From Tretioscincus oriximinensis (taxonomy: Eukaryota > Chordata > Lepidosauria > Squamata > Gymnophthalmidae): DNA of 64,000 nucleotides. The position numbers were made by a program, and so were the translations under genes. Where the stretch lies: NCBI GenBank assembly GCA_022410635.1, contig JAJVDF010000455.1, forward strand, positions 1,027,758 through 1,091,757, written 5' to 3'. The notes under the pieces are model-generated. The model was not told the DNA's origin. It saw only the letters and a list, made by a program, of their open reading frames with translations, and did no database searches. Positions 46,848-58,034 of this stretch are shown here, piece by piece. Within the stretch, counting starts at the first letter, position 1. Each line of letters begins with the position of its first letter.

Positions 46848-49135
46848 AACATAACATAAGAAGAGCCATATTGGATAAGGCCATAGCCCATCAAGTACAG
46901 CATTCTGTGTCACACAGAGGCCCACCAGATGTACCTGGGCAGTCCGAACAGAGGAAAGCACAATGTGCACCTGTTCATGACTCCCTGCAAATGGTATCAC
47001 AGGAATCCTGCCTGTTGCTCCATCCCGGAGGAAACATCCAGACATCCATCCTAGTATCCATTTATACCCTAGATGTCCATAAATCTGTCTAATCCTGTCT
47101 TGAAACTATCCAAGCTGTTAGCTACCACTAACTCTTCAAGAAGTAAATTCCACAGGCTGATGACCCTCTGGATGAAAAAATACATTCCTTTGTCTGTTCT
47201 CACTTTTCTACCCAACGGTTTTAAGGAGTGCCCTCTGGACCTTGTGTTGTGTGATAGAGAAAACATTTTTTGTCTATTCACCCNATCCATCCCATGCATG
47301 ATTTTGTACACTTCAGTCAGATCATATCTCAAACATCACCTTTCGAGGCTGAAGAGGCCCACGCGTTACAGCCTGACTTCATAAGGGAGGTGCTCCAGAA
47401 CCTTGATCATTTTTGTTGCTTTTTTCTGCACCTTCTCCAGTTCCAAAATATCCCTCTTGAGATGTGATGACCGGAATTGAATACAGTATTCCAAATGTGG
47501 CCTCACCACAGATTTATAGAGAGGAAAAACAACAATTGCTGACTTGTTTTCGGTTCCTTCCCTAATTATCCCCAACATGGAATTTGCCTTTTTTGCTGCT
47601 GCTGCACACTGGGTTGACATTTTCATTGAATTGTCCACCAACACCCCAAGATCCTTTTCTTGCTCACTCACAGAAAGCTTGGTTCCCATCAGGTGGTAGG
47701 AGTAGTTGGGGTTCTTTGCCCCAATGTGCATGACCTTGCACTTGCTTAATCACCCAATTTCAATAGATCACTCTGGAATGCCTTACAATCATTTTCAGTT
47801 TTCACTACCCTGAACAGTTTAGTGTCGTCAGCAAACTTGGCTACTTCATTATCGACCTCAACATCCAGTTCATTTATAAATATATTGGAAAGCAAGGGTC
47901 CCAGTACAGATCCCTGGGGTACCCCACTTCTTACCTCTTTCCACTGAGAGAACTGTCCATTTAATATTACCCTCTATTTTCTATCTTTTAGCCAGTTTCC
48001 AATCCAGGACAAAGTCTGTCCTCTTATACCATGAGTGTGCAATTTTTTTCGAAGCCTTTGATGAGGGACTTTATCAAGAGCCTTCTGAAAATCTAGATAN
48101 ACAATATCAACTGGATCCCCTTTATCTACATGTTGGTTAACACTCTCATAGAATTCTAGCAAGTTAGTAAGGCATGATTTACCTTTGCTGAAGCCATGCT
48201 GAGTTTCATTCAGCAATGCGTGCTTTTCCATGTGTTTAGTAATTTTGTCCTTAATTATGGTTTCCAACAATTTACCTGGCAGTGATGTTAAACTGACGGG
48301 TCTATAATTTCCAGGATCACCCCGGGATCCTTTTTTGAATATTGGTGTTACCTTAGCTACCCTCCAATCTACTGGCACTATGCCTGACCTTAAGGAAAGA
48401 TTAAATATTTTGGTTAGAAGTTCAGCAATTTCGCATTTGAGTTTTTTAAGAATTCTTGGGTGAATGCCGTCTGGCCCTGGGGATTTATAAAAGTTCAGCT
48501 TATTAAGGCTCGCAAGGACCTCCTCCCTTTTTATCTCTATCCAGTTTAATTCCCCTGGTGTTCTTTCTGAGAAAATGAAATCTGTTGCTGGTAAATTCCC
48601 TGTGTCGTCTTCTGTGAAAACTGAAGCAAAAAAATTCATTTAACCTCTCTGCAATCTCCACGTCCTCCTTGATTATGCCCTTTTGTCCACTGCTATCTAG
48701 TGGTCCAACTGCTTTCCTGGTAGGATTCTTATTTCTGATGTATTTGAAAAAGTCTTTATTATTTCTTTTAATATTCTTTGCAATGTGCTCCTCAACGTTT
48801 TTCTTCGCAGCCCTGACTACCATCTTGCATTTGGCTTGCACAGTTTGTGCTCCGTTCTGTTCTCCTCAATAGGATAAGCCTTCCACTTTTAAATGAGTTT
48901 CTTTTCATTCTAATTTCTTCCTTTACTGCAGAGGTAAACCATATGGGTGTCTTCTTGGACTTGGCAGAACCTTTTCTTCTCTTGGGAATGCATTTTATTT
49001 GAGCTTCCAATATTGTATTTGCAAACAATTTCCAAGCTTTTTGAAGGGACTGGACTTTTCTCACTTGCCATAGCAAATAGAAAACGACTCTCAAACATGG
49101 TGTCCAGGTCACAGAGCATGTGAGCAACTAGACAT
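46848..49135 (-). mobile_element. CR1 LINE, 5'-truncated 2.3-kb copy
   Basis: On the minus strand the copy runs from the region just upstream of the reverse transcriptase (right, about 49130) to the 3' UTR (left). It ends with GATGGGCTATGGCC, ATATGGCTCTTCTTATG and TTCTTA at about 46850. The endonuclease half is absent, as usual for CR1 insertions. The 3' UTR shows the same words as copies at 16453, 54533, 56155 and 60795. Frame breaks make it inactive. Confidence 0.85.
47069..49127 (-). pseudogene. CR1 ORF2 reverse transcriptase, broken
   Basis: Pieces in order along the minus strand: 48792-49127 with AWKLFANTILEAQIKCIPK (pre-RT linker); 47974-48639 with NKLNFYKSPGPDGIHPRIL, VAKVTPIFKKGS, GNYRPVSLTSLPGKLLE and motif A as YLDFQKALDKVPHQRL, its aspartate intact. 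GVPQGSVLGPLL lies near 47900-47945, and FADDTKLF (motif C) at about 47820-47836. The C-terminal DLGVLVDNSMKMSTQC, MLGIIREGTENKSA and VRPHLEYC lie at 47366-47731, and RTDKGMYFFIQRVISLWN at 47069-47332. At least four frame changes separate these blocks, so it could not make an active enzyme. It acts in trans only as sequence. Confidence 0.85.
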
Positions 49136-50142
49136 GATTGTAATTTCTCAAATCCTTTTAATAGATCTGTTAACAGGGTAGATATTTGAGAACATAATGA
49201 AACAGCAAAGTGTTAACATTTTGTTGCTGCCATTGTTATGAATGTTATGTCTAATGCCACGTAGCATCTAGGTGCCACATCTAGGTTTAATGGGCCACTT
49301 CATTTTTAGAATCCTACAGCAAATATATTTCCTGTGAACATACCTTTGTTCTGTGCATCCATCTGCTGAACAGAAGTATATAGCCTAAGCCTCTGTGATG
49401 TATTAAAGGAGCCAAGGGATATTGTCATGCTTTATAGCTTTAGATTCTTAAAACTTACTTTAAAAATAAGGTAGCATTTACAATGTCCAAATATTTATCC
49501 AACACAGATGTTTCACTTCAGAAGAGTTGGTAAGAATTCCAACCCATCAATTATCCTTGTCATTCAATAATATATGTTTTTCAGTTATGACAATTGTTTG
49601 TTGAAGGAAAGAAAGCTTTCTTCTCTATCTCACTATCTGACTCCAATGGTCCCTGGAAAAGGCTGCTCAACTAAGAGTTTATTCAACCTGATGGATTTTC
49701 TCAGCTCTCTCTTTCAATTTACAACACTTTCCTAAGCTTGCATGGATGCTGCCATGTCAAATATGTTTGTCAAAATTGAACATTATCAAGTGCATTGCGA
49801 ATTTTGATTGTGGGATCTTCTTCCTGTATGCATCAACATCTAAAGTCACTTATTTTCTTCAGAACATTATTTTCATGCCAAAATTCAATTTAGAATTTGG
49901 ACAGTCAAAGCTGTGAAAGTTGGACCATACAGAAGGTAGGGCACTGAAGAATCAAGCTTTTGAATTGTGGTACTTGAGAAGACTTTTGAGAGCTCCTTGA
50001 ACTGAAAAAGGTAAAATAATTCAAAGCTAACTCTAAAGCTAAAATAAATTTGATAAGACAATGGAAGGACTTATTGAAAAAGACTGAAGGCAAAAGGTGA
50101 AGAGGATGAAACAGACAGATATCATGGGAGCAATGAACATGC
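49136..50142. other. Unclassified sequence
   Basis: No named repeat or exon recognised. Confidence 0.4.
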
Positions 50143-50455
50143 GTTTGAAGAAGAAGAAAAAAGAAGAAACTTTGTTCTTATACCCCGCTTTTCTCACCTT
50201 TCAAAGGGACTCAAAGCGGCTTACAAGAATATATTTTGCCCGAAGGCTCACATTCTATCTTCCCCACCAGGCTATGGTGGTTCCCATGTATCTACTTGCA
50301 GTCAGATGCAATTTCTTGCAATTCATGCTTTCAAATAGCTGGGTTGGCTAGAGCTACAGGCTAGTGGAAGGTGCTCACCCCTTCCCACTTCCAACACAGG
50401 GCTTCGAAACCCGATCTCCCAGGCGAGAGACGAATTCCTAAGCAACTGAGTTTGG
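50143..50455 (-). mobile_element. tRNA-derived SINE, (TTC)n-tailed family, second copy
   Basis: On the minus strand it has a box B at GGGTTTCGAAGCCCTG (about 50398-50413) and a weaker box A near CAGTTGCTTAGG (about 50440-50450). The body GCTAGAGATGAGG-like part of the 18.8-kb copy reads TAGCTCTAGCCAACCC here in complement. The 3' end gives AAGCCGCTTTGAGTCCCTTT, GCGGGGTATAAG and then TTTCTTC repeats. Same family and tail as 18765-19045. Confidence 0.7.
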
Positions 50456-50969
50456 ACAGCCTTCTGGAGACAGTGGGCTTATGGTCCATGGAGCCCTACT
50501 GAATAATAACAGTTCCAACTGTTAGTGGAACTCCTGAGGCCCAAGGATCACTTCCTGGTCTCATCTCTGCCCCTTTTCACTTGCTGCTCTCTACTATTAG
50601 AACTTACTTCCTGTTCATCTTCATCATTCTTATAATTTGTCTTTTTTAAATCCCAACTCAAAACATTTTCTTTCCAAGGCTTCTGATTCAACTTGACTTA
50701 TTTGACTTTTAATCACCTTGTATTAGATTTTACTTTTAATCCTTATACTTTACTACTATTGATCCTTTGTACTTTTTCTAGGTAATGTAGAGTGCTCTAT
50801 ACAGCAAAATGAAGTGAATGAAATATCATTAGCCTTTTGAGGTTGAAAAATTATCAAATGTATTTCTAAAAATATTCTCTTTGGAAAAGCTTAGATAAGA
50901 TACATTTATTTAATTCTCATTGTCCTTTAATAATTTGACTTCAAGTTTTTTTTTTATTGTGAACAATAA
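50456..50969. other. Unclassified sequence
   Basis: No named repeat. The stretch 50640-50830 is T-rich and might be a decayed LINE 3' UTR. Confidence 0.3.
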
Positions 50970-51205
50970 TGGTGTAGTGGTTAGAGTGTTGGACTCTTTA
51001 TCTGCTAGTCTCCTGGTTCGATTCCCCTCTCCTCCATGAAAACCAGCTGAGTTGATCTTGGGCCAGTCACAGTTCTTTAGAACTCTCTCAGCCCCACCTA
51101 CTTCACAGGGTGTCTGTTGTGGAGAAAGCTGTGCCCCCCTATGGTTGGCTTCCCTGAGACCTTTGGATATAGGGCGGTATATAAGTACAAACAAATAAAT
51201 AAAAG
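50970..51205 (+). mobile_element. CORE-type SINE with L2-like tail
   Basis: A tRNA-like head with box A (GTAGTGGTTAGAGTG, about 50974-50988) and box B (GGTTCGATTCC, about 51016-51026) is followed by a core-like GATCTTGGGCCAGTCACAG and CACAGGGTGTCTGTTGTG. The first resembles the MIR/CORE GACCTTGGGCAAGTCAC. The 3' end, CCTGAGACCTTTGGATATAG, GGCGGTATATAAG and AAATAAATAAA, matches the L2 tail of this window. That match suggests L2 enzymes moved it. Confidence 0.75.
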
Positions 51206-54200
51206 TACTTTCTGAAGTATAAATGAAGAACAAATTTNTGGAAGCTATTGCCATCTGAAGACTTGCCATTTGGATAGTTTCAATAAAAATGACTATATAA
51301 TCATTGCCTACATTTTGAGTAATTTCCAAATACTTGTCACTTTTAGATTGTGCATGTGAGAGAAGAAATCCCTTTATTTTTGGAAGTCATAATTCTAATT
51401 TTTGCCAAGATGATGGGATCATATCCAAATTCAGTTACTTTTTCCCCTATGTTTTATTCAGTGTTCTTAAGCAACATACAGAACAGTTGATGCGGCTCGC
51501 TAACAATTATTCTACAAGGAAAAATATACAGTAAACAACCACTAAACATTTTCAGAATAATAAAAATACTTTTTATTTCTATAAAATAACATGAAATTTT
51601 ATCTTTCAAAGAGAAATAAAATTTATACGAATAAAATGTGAAATAGACAACCGAAAAAAGGGGATATATTTTATGGCTTTTACTTTCTTCCTTTCTTCTC
51701 ATAAAATTTCTTGAAAATGCTTCCCTGCACCTTTGCCACAGATATGGAGGCAGATAACCTTACTACCTTCATTAATAAAGATCATAATGAACACAGAGTA
51801 AAACAAGATATTTGGTCTAGATTTAAACCATGTCTGTGGATTTTACACACATATAGGAATGACTATTTCCCAAGGCCATTTTGGTCAATGTTCAGTTAAA
51901 TAATCTTGGGTGGGAAATGGAATTTTTTAGCAATACCTGCATAGGGTATGTCGTCTGAGCTGAAAAGGCAAATATCAATTGGAGTTTCAGCAGGTGGTAG
52001 GGCTGGGATAGGACTGTAAATCGTGAGCAGGATTTGCAGATTCTAGAATGTGTCGGGCCCAAGAGAGGAACTTTGGGTGGACACACATACTACAGGGCAC
52101 CTTTCCTAGCCTTGAATTTTAGCCACTTGCTTGGGTTCACTTGCTATGAGATTTGAACCTTCATGGATTGATGTTCATGATTCTAATGGCTTGATTGTTA
52201 AAGCACAACTTACTAAGGCTATCGTTCCACACTCCTTAAGTAATCTTTATTCAACTATTTTAATGGTGTTTATGACTAAGGGGACTAAATTTCAATTCTC
52301 CCCACTACTGGTTCTCCCAAAGCTTCACCTACTCCACACTGCTTTTACACCAATCCCAGGAGCACCTNCTATGGCTTATAAGTTTGGGACAGTGGCAAGA
52401 GCAGGTATGACCTGTGCATTCTGAAATGAATTTGGACACACCCTTACACATAATATTGGCTAATATTTCTGGATTCATAAGAACAGTTAAAAGTCACTGT
52501 ATCACATGCAGCAAACCTATTTCTTTCCAACTCCAGGCACATACATACACTACAGACTAGTTAAAACATAATTAGTCCAATTTCACATTTCCAAGCAGCC
52601 GAAAAATTTCTTGTTATTTCAGTCACAGTGGATAGATGCCAAGTTCACTGGAAACAACCCTGCTGATTTATCTAGTCCATTTTAATACTTGAGAAATACT
52701 GTTAAAACATGGCTGTCCTAATTACACAGGGATCAGTGCACAGCATCCCTCTCACCCTAGACTCTCCCAGAAGGACTCCAATCACCTGCCTTTCCCCTAA
52801 TTTCACCATGCAATTCCAACTAATTTCATCCTAGTACAGTGCTGTCAGACAACTCCCATGTCTCTGCGGTTTTAATCGATTAGCTCAATGTCTCTATAAT
52901 GCATCACCAGCTGCCAGGCACAGAGCTGGACGCTTTGCAAGCATTTCAGCTAAAAGACAGTTTAATTACTATACCAGCATCTCAAAGGCATAACACAAAG
53001 ACTTGGGAGGGATTTTCTCCCCCCGAAAATGATGTCAACAAACCATTTAATAACTGATCACACAATGACATGCAAAAAACTGGAAATGAGGAAAAAGTCA
53101 GTTTTTTGAAAAACAAATAAAATGCATGTTTTTAACTGACTAATATATTCATGGCTTGAAGACAGGTTATTTTAGTTTAAATTCCAAAGTTGTGCTTCCT
53201 ATTTCATTCACTGGAAATGAAATCATATTTCTAAATATTAATATTAAATTCAGAAGTTAATAAAACAAATAGATTTAAAAGGAGTTAAAAGCAAATACCC
53301 TAGAGTGAAACACCTAGCTGATATTAAACTTATGGCTTTCTGAAGACAAAATAGATACCCTAAACTAAGGCCACTCACAAAAGGTTCAATCATCTTTCAA
53401 TTAAAAATACATGAATTCTCAAACTGAACTAGGATGCAAGAGAGCTGGTTTCACTTTTGAGAAAAATATGCCTCTTCTTTAACCAACTGACCAGCAACAA
53501 AAAAACCCGGCAGTTAAACATTTGTCTCTAAGCCTGACAGTGCTTCCCTAACAACAAGTGCTTACCACTTATAATATTGGCCACTATTAGGGTTTCTGTG
53601 GCCATGATTGTTTCTTACCAGCAGCATTTGCTGAAATTAGATTCTCCATCTCTATGCTTATGAAGCTCCCCACCTACTGTGAATGGAAAAAATACAAGTC
53701 CACTTTGGCATTCCAGTTATGAGGAAAGGTCAACCATCCACAGGATGCAATAAGGCACATGCAGAGGTAAAATACCAGGGAACCTTGGTCCAAATTCTCC
53801 CAGAAACTGTCCTTTAAGAATGCCTGATAGCACTTCATTTGCAGGTGATTTGGAGAATGTCTGAACAGTCTATTTTTTCTACCCAAAAATTTCAGCGGAC
53901 AAGGCTATATCACATACAGTATACAACACAGCTACAAAAGAATAGGAAGAAAAAGACTGGGAACATTATTCATGTATGTATGTTGGAGTGTGGTAACTCT
54001 AGCTGCAACTGTATGATAATTCAACTACAGCAAATNGATTATAAAAAATGATTGCTCTATTTTCTTTAAATCAGTTTAGTTTTTATGGTTTACATAAAAC
54101 ATATTTTATGTCAAATATTTTATTTTGACCATATTTTAAAATATTAGTTATGCAATTCGAGTACTCTGAGATAAAAGTATGAGGTACAACTACTTGCAGG

Positions 54201-54461
54201 CCATTAAATACTGAAGACATACTACAATAACGTATCTATGGATATTACACAGAAGCCATGCAATATGTTTTCTGATGGAGTATTAATGGACATGGTGTAT
54301 CATGTGTAACTTGTCTGACCTACAAAGTTCTTGTCCTGAACTGTTTTTGCCAGGGGGTTAGTAACAGTTTCACAATTAAAGATAATCTATTTATACCAAT
54401 TAAACTTTGATCAGTTATGACTAAATTGTGCATATATGGATAGTCATATGTCTGTGTATCA
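51206..54461. other. Long unique stretch, possible CNE inside
   Basis: No named repeat or exon. The frame 52131-52424 (97 codons) has no domain that I recognise and no splice context that I can defend. The block 52600-52990 is listed separately. Confidence 0.4.
52600..52990. promoter_or_regulatory. Candidate conserved non-coding element
   Basis: A repeat-free block of balanced composition with GTCCTAATTACACAGG, GGTTTTAATCGATTAGCTC, CATCACCAGCTGCCAGG and CAGTTTAATTACTATACC: homeodomain cores and an E-box (CAGCTG). It has the texture of a developmental enhancer, but conservation was not measured. Confidence 0.3.
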
Positions 54462-54532
54462 TTTATTTATTTACTTACTTACGTTTATATTCTGCCTATT
54501 CTAACCCTATACCCAAAGGTATCAGGATGGAT
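54462..54532 (-). mobile_element. L2-type tail
   Basis: TTTATTTATTTACTTACTTA, then CTGCCTATTCTAACCCTATA and CCCAAAGGTATCAGG, is the complement of an L2 3' end (CCTTTGGGTATAGGG ... AAATAAATAAA). It abuts a CR1 copy. Confidence 0.65.
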
Positions 54533-54905
54533 CACAATAGCAGAAGAGTGAGGACAGACAAAGGAAAGTATTTTTCACCCAGAGGGTTATCGGCCTTGGA
54601 ATTTACTTCCAGAAGAGATGGTGCTAGTTAGCAGCCTGGATAGCTTTAATAGAAGATTAGATAAGTTCATGGACACCAAGGGCATAAACCCCTACTAGGA
54701 TGGATGTCTTGATACTGCACCCGAGATGGGAGCAATGGACATTTCTGAAATGTCATTTGTAGGGCATTGAAAACAAGTGAAAATTCTGCCTTCTACTGTT
54801 CCAGACTGCTCAAGTGCAATTGGTGGGCCATTGTGTGCAACAGAATGCTGGGCTAGATGGCCCCCGACCTGATGCAGCAGGGCTCTTCTTATGTTCTTAT
54901 GAATA
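54533..54905 (+). mobile_element. CR1 LINE 3' fragment
   Basis: AGAGTGAGGACAGACAAAGG, TATTTTTCACCCAGAGGG and AGATTAGATAAGTTCATGG give the C-terminal coding end. The 3' UTR follows: GGATGGATGTCTTGATAC, CAATTGGTGGGCCATTGTG, ATGCTGGGCTAGATGGC and TTCTTATGTTCTTATG. Well preserved, about 370 bp. Confidence 0.8.
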
Positions 54906-54923
54906 AAAAAATCCATAAAATAG

Positions 54924-55758
54924 GCTACTCACGGCAGGTCCATGGGTGCCTGCATGTTGCTGCCGGGGAGAAGGATGACGCTCTAGGAAAGAGCGTCCTT
55001 TCTTGTCTGTCATGATTGGGCGACAGGAAGTGATGCGGCTTCCTGGGCGACGAGGGGTATAAAACCCCCGCGCCTGGCGTCATCTTCCTCTTTTGTTGGC
55101 GATGCATGAATGTGTCACATCTGTGGGTGTGGCCGAAATTTGGTAAGCCAGGCCGGGTGGCTGGCTTATGCATCACGCCAAAGGGGGCGTAGCCAATTCA
55201 GATCAGGTCAGACCGGGCGGCTGACCTGGGTGCCTACCAAGCTGCTGCGTCTGTTAGATATTTCTGCTCTCTTCCGTATTTTTGAATTCCTTTTGGTGCC
55301 AGCGGGAAGCTGCCGGCGCGTAATTTATGCCCTCTAATTGGTTGGAATGCCAAAGGACACCCCTTTGGCTCTGCTTTATAATCTGTGCTCTGCAATAACT
55401 TCCTATTTTATTTCTTTGATGCCATTGAAGCCGGTTCCAACTACTGGTTCCACTTCTGGATTTAAACCTTTGAATAAATGTTCTAAGATAACTCTATTTG
55501 CCTTCTCTGTTAATTTTGGGAACAATAAGCCCTAGAAGTCTAACAGCGCCTGCTACGCCATGGCCTCTTTCTCTCCACCTCTGGGTTTATGTTTAAAGCA
55601 GTTTAAATGTTAAGAGTCAGCTATCGGGCTGTTCTTTGTCACGCGTTGGCGTTAGGTTTTTTTTTACCTATTGTTAAATTAATAAATATATATGTGTTCA
55701 ACTTAACCTGAGTCGTCTCCTTCTCTACCCTCGGCTGCAAAACAAATTGTAAGGTTTG
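54924..55758 (+). mobile_element. LTR-like GC-rich element, copy B
   Basis: An 835-bp block with a possible 6-bp duplication AAATAG (54918-54923 and 55759-55764). It starts GCTACTCACGGCAGG and has TGCTGCCGGGGAGAAGG, a hairpin ACGCTCTAGGAAAGAGCG, and a TATA box (TATAAAA, 55058-55064) followed by GTCATCTTCCTCTTTTGTTG. The body contains GGTCAGACCGGGCGGCTGAC. The AT-rich end has AATAAA at 55681-55686, then CCTTCTCTACCCTCGGCTGC. The family also has copies at 11410, 21190 and 36729. There is no coding region. It lies directly downstream of the 3' end of a CR1. Confidence 0.5.
55058..55064 (+). promoter_or_regulatory. TATA box of LTR-like copy B
   Basis: TATAAAA in a GC-rich context (GGGG before, CCCCCGCG after), about 135 bases from the element start, a plausible polymerase II core promoter. 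Confidence 0.4.
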
Positions 55759-55764
55759 AAATAG

Positions 55765-56154
55765 GATAGAAAAAACTTTCCCTCAGCTAAACCTCAAAAG
55801 AGTGGCCAGGAAATTTGACTCAGAGTCCAAAAGAATAAGCTCCAGAGGTAAGGAGGTAAATTTATTGAAAAGTAAGAGCGTAATCCAAGCAAAGCAGTAT
55901 TAATATATTTTGAAATTCATGAAGGGCTTCTTACAGGCTCCAGAAATACAATGGAAAATCATCCATAGTTTCAAAGCATAGCAAAATAGCTACTTATTGC
56001 CAAGTTCAAAAGCAAAGTGGTAGCAAAACCATATGGACTAGAATCATTTGCCTTTCTCTCTATAATTACCAGGTGTTGGCAACCAACTAATAGTACAGAC
56101 ACTGCATTCTTCGTGAGCTTCCCACTCCCACTTCTAATCACCCAATTAAGCATT
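55765..56154. other. Unclassified sequence
   Basis: No named repeat or exon. Confidence 0.4.
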
Positions 56155-56264
56155 AGCTCTGTTTAGACTGCCCAGATGCATCTGGTAGGCCTTTGTATGA
56201 GAGAATGCTGGACTAGATGGGCTCTGGCCCAAGACAATATGGCTCTTCCTATGTTCTTATGAAA
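56155..56264 (+). mobile_element. CR1 LINE 3' terminal fragment
   Basis: GACTGCCCAGATGCATCTGG, AGAATGCTGGACTAGATGGG, CAAGACAATATGGCTCTTCC and TATGTTCTTATG match the last 110 bases of CR1. Confidence 0.8.
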
Positions 56265-56377
56265 ATTCCATACAAACTTGCGGTTACCACCCTGGTTCTT
56301 AGCTGCCTAAATAATTAATTGATTTCTTGCTATGCAATCCCAGTACTGCAACACTAGTTCATGGTACAGTAGCACAT

Positions 56378-56495
56378 AGGATGCATGTAGCTCAGTGGTA
56401 AAGCAAGATGCCTCGGAAACAGTGCGTCATCTTGAGACCTTTAGGTATAGAGTGCGGTATAGATACAAAAAATAAATAAATAAAATTACTGGCTG
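56378..56495 (+). mobile_element. Truncated tRNA-head SINE with L2-like tail
   Basis: A tRNA-like box A region (TGTAGCTCAGTGGTAAAGCA, about 56386-56405) is followed after 30-40 bases by an L2-type tail: TTGAGACCTTTAGGTATAG, TGCGGTATAG and AATAAATAAATAAA. Box B is missing, so the middle was deleted or lost before insertion. Confidence 0.55.
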
Positions 56496-58034
56496 ATCCA
56501 CAGTCTCTTCCCTAAAGTAGGCAGTGATAAACTACTTCTGTATCATTGCCAAGAAAACTATAAGTCCATGGAGATGTCCACACCATCAGTCAGAAATCAG
56601 TCATGATTTGGTAAGATCCAACATTTCCTATTTCTATTTATCTATTTAGCAGGAAAAATNATTTGTCAAGAAATATTTAGTGGGGATAAGTTAAAAACAG
56701 AAGGAAGGATTATTTTAGGAAAACTTTTTTGAAAAAAAGTGGCTATTCCATGGCAAAAAATATAGTATTCATAATTGAGCACTCTTAATTGTTATGCATC
56801 AGAAATATTAATCTACACAAGGTTACTACAATTGCTAACATTTTATTGCTAGGCCTACCTTATGGTTCACTATCCTGCTTGGTTTGATCTGTGGTACTCT
56901 ATATAACTAATTTTTTTCAATTAAAAAATTATGCCCTTAAAAAAAGAAGGAAACTAGTTCTATTTTCATTTTTGCAAATTATACTTACATAAAAGCCTGA
57001 GATTTTTGTTTATGTTTATGGAAGCAGCTTTCAGTTACCCTTGTGGCTTATTTTTTGCCACTTCATAATAAATTGAGATCCACTTATTCATAATATCTGC
57101 AAACAAATTTAGCCACTTTACACTAGAGAATATCCAAAAGGTTTTCCAAAGCATGATTAACAAGTGTCTAGAGACTGCTGTTCTCAGGGCCATCAGCTTT
57201 TAGCTATTCTTTCTTTTAATTGTCATTCAAGGCCACTTTAATGACAGTGACCTCCTCCTGCTTGTTCTACTTCGATGTACATGTAGCTTGTGGCATAAAA
57301 ACAAATGCCATGTCATTACTATAATCATTACTATTTTAAAAACACACACACACAAATGCCAAAATATCTAAACAGCTTTGTGTTTCAATAATGTGCCAAG
57401 AATTTTTAAGCATAGTTAAAAATGTATTATTTAATAATATCCCATTAAAAAGAATGGAAATGTTTAATTTATTATTATACACCTCTGATTTAACTATGTG
57501 GAGGTGAGCATATCTATTACTAATTTAAATTAGTCCTTTCTGTCTCCACAGGCAATAGTTATATTGGTTTGCTGAAACAGTAGCTCAACGCATCAAAATA
57601 GTGGGGTACGTTTTATCATATGCCTAAATAACTATTCTGTTTTCCCAGCATGTCACTGTATACTTTAAGTATTAATGACAGGACTCCATCTTACAAGAAC
57701 GTACCCTTTTATTTGAAACATATTTTCCTCTCACTCTATTTTAGCAGTGTTAGAAATAATGTTAAATTCTAAGTAGCTATCAAGTAATAAAGCAGTATCA
57801 TTTACCTGCGTAACACATAAGGAATGTGTCATAAAAAGACTCATGAAACAAGTCTGCAGATGCATTTTTTCATGCAGTGATGACCTTGCAAAAGAATAAT
57901 TCTAGTTTTAAAGTTTAATCAATGGCTGAATCTGGAATTTCCACTACAATTTTAGGCATTTTCTTGCCACAAGCAGTAAAAAGGATTTCTGCGTTCACGT
58001 CTTTATTTTTCATACACACTGTGAAACAAGACTA
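56496..58034. other. AT-rich; possible CNE at 57050-57300; (CA)n at 57341-57354
   Basis: No named repeat. At 57050-57300 the sequence is repeat-free, with CATGATTAACAAGTG and TTTTAATTGTCATTCAAGG, and looks like a possible conserved block; low confidence. Confidence 0.3.

Noticed and set aside
47073..47467. Plus-strand frames of 103 and 65 codons over the CR1
   Set aside because: They are antisense shadows of the CR1 coding end and 3' UTR.
52131..52424. 97-codon frame as a gene
   Set aside because: No domain, contains an ambiguous base, and no support from neighbouring exons.
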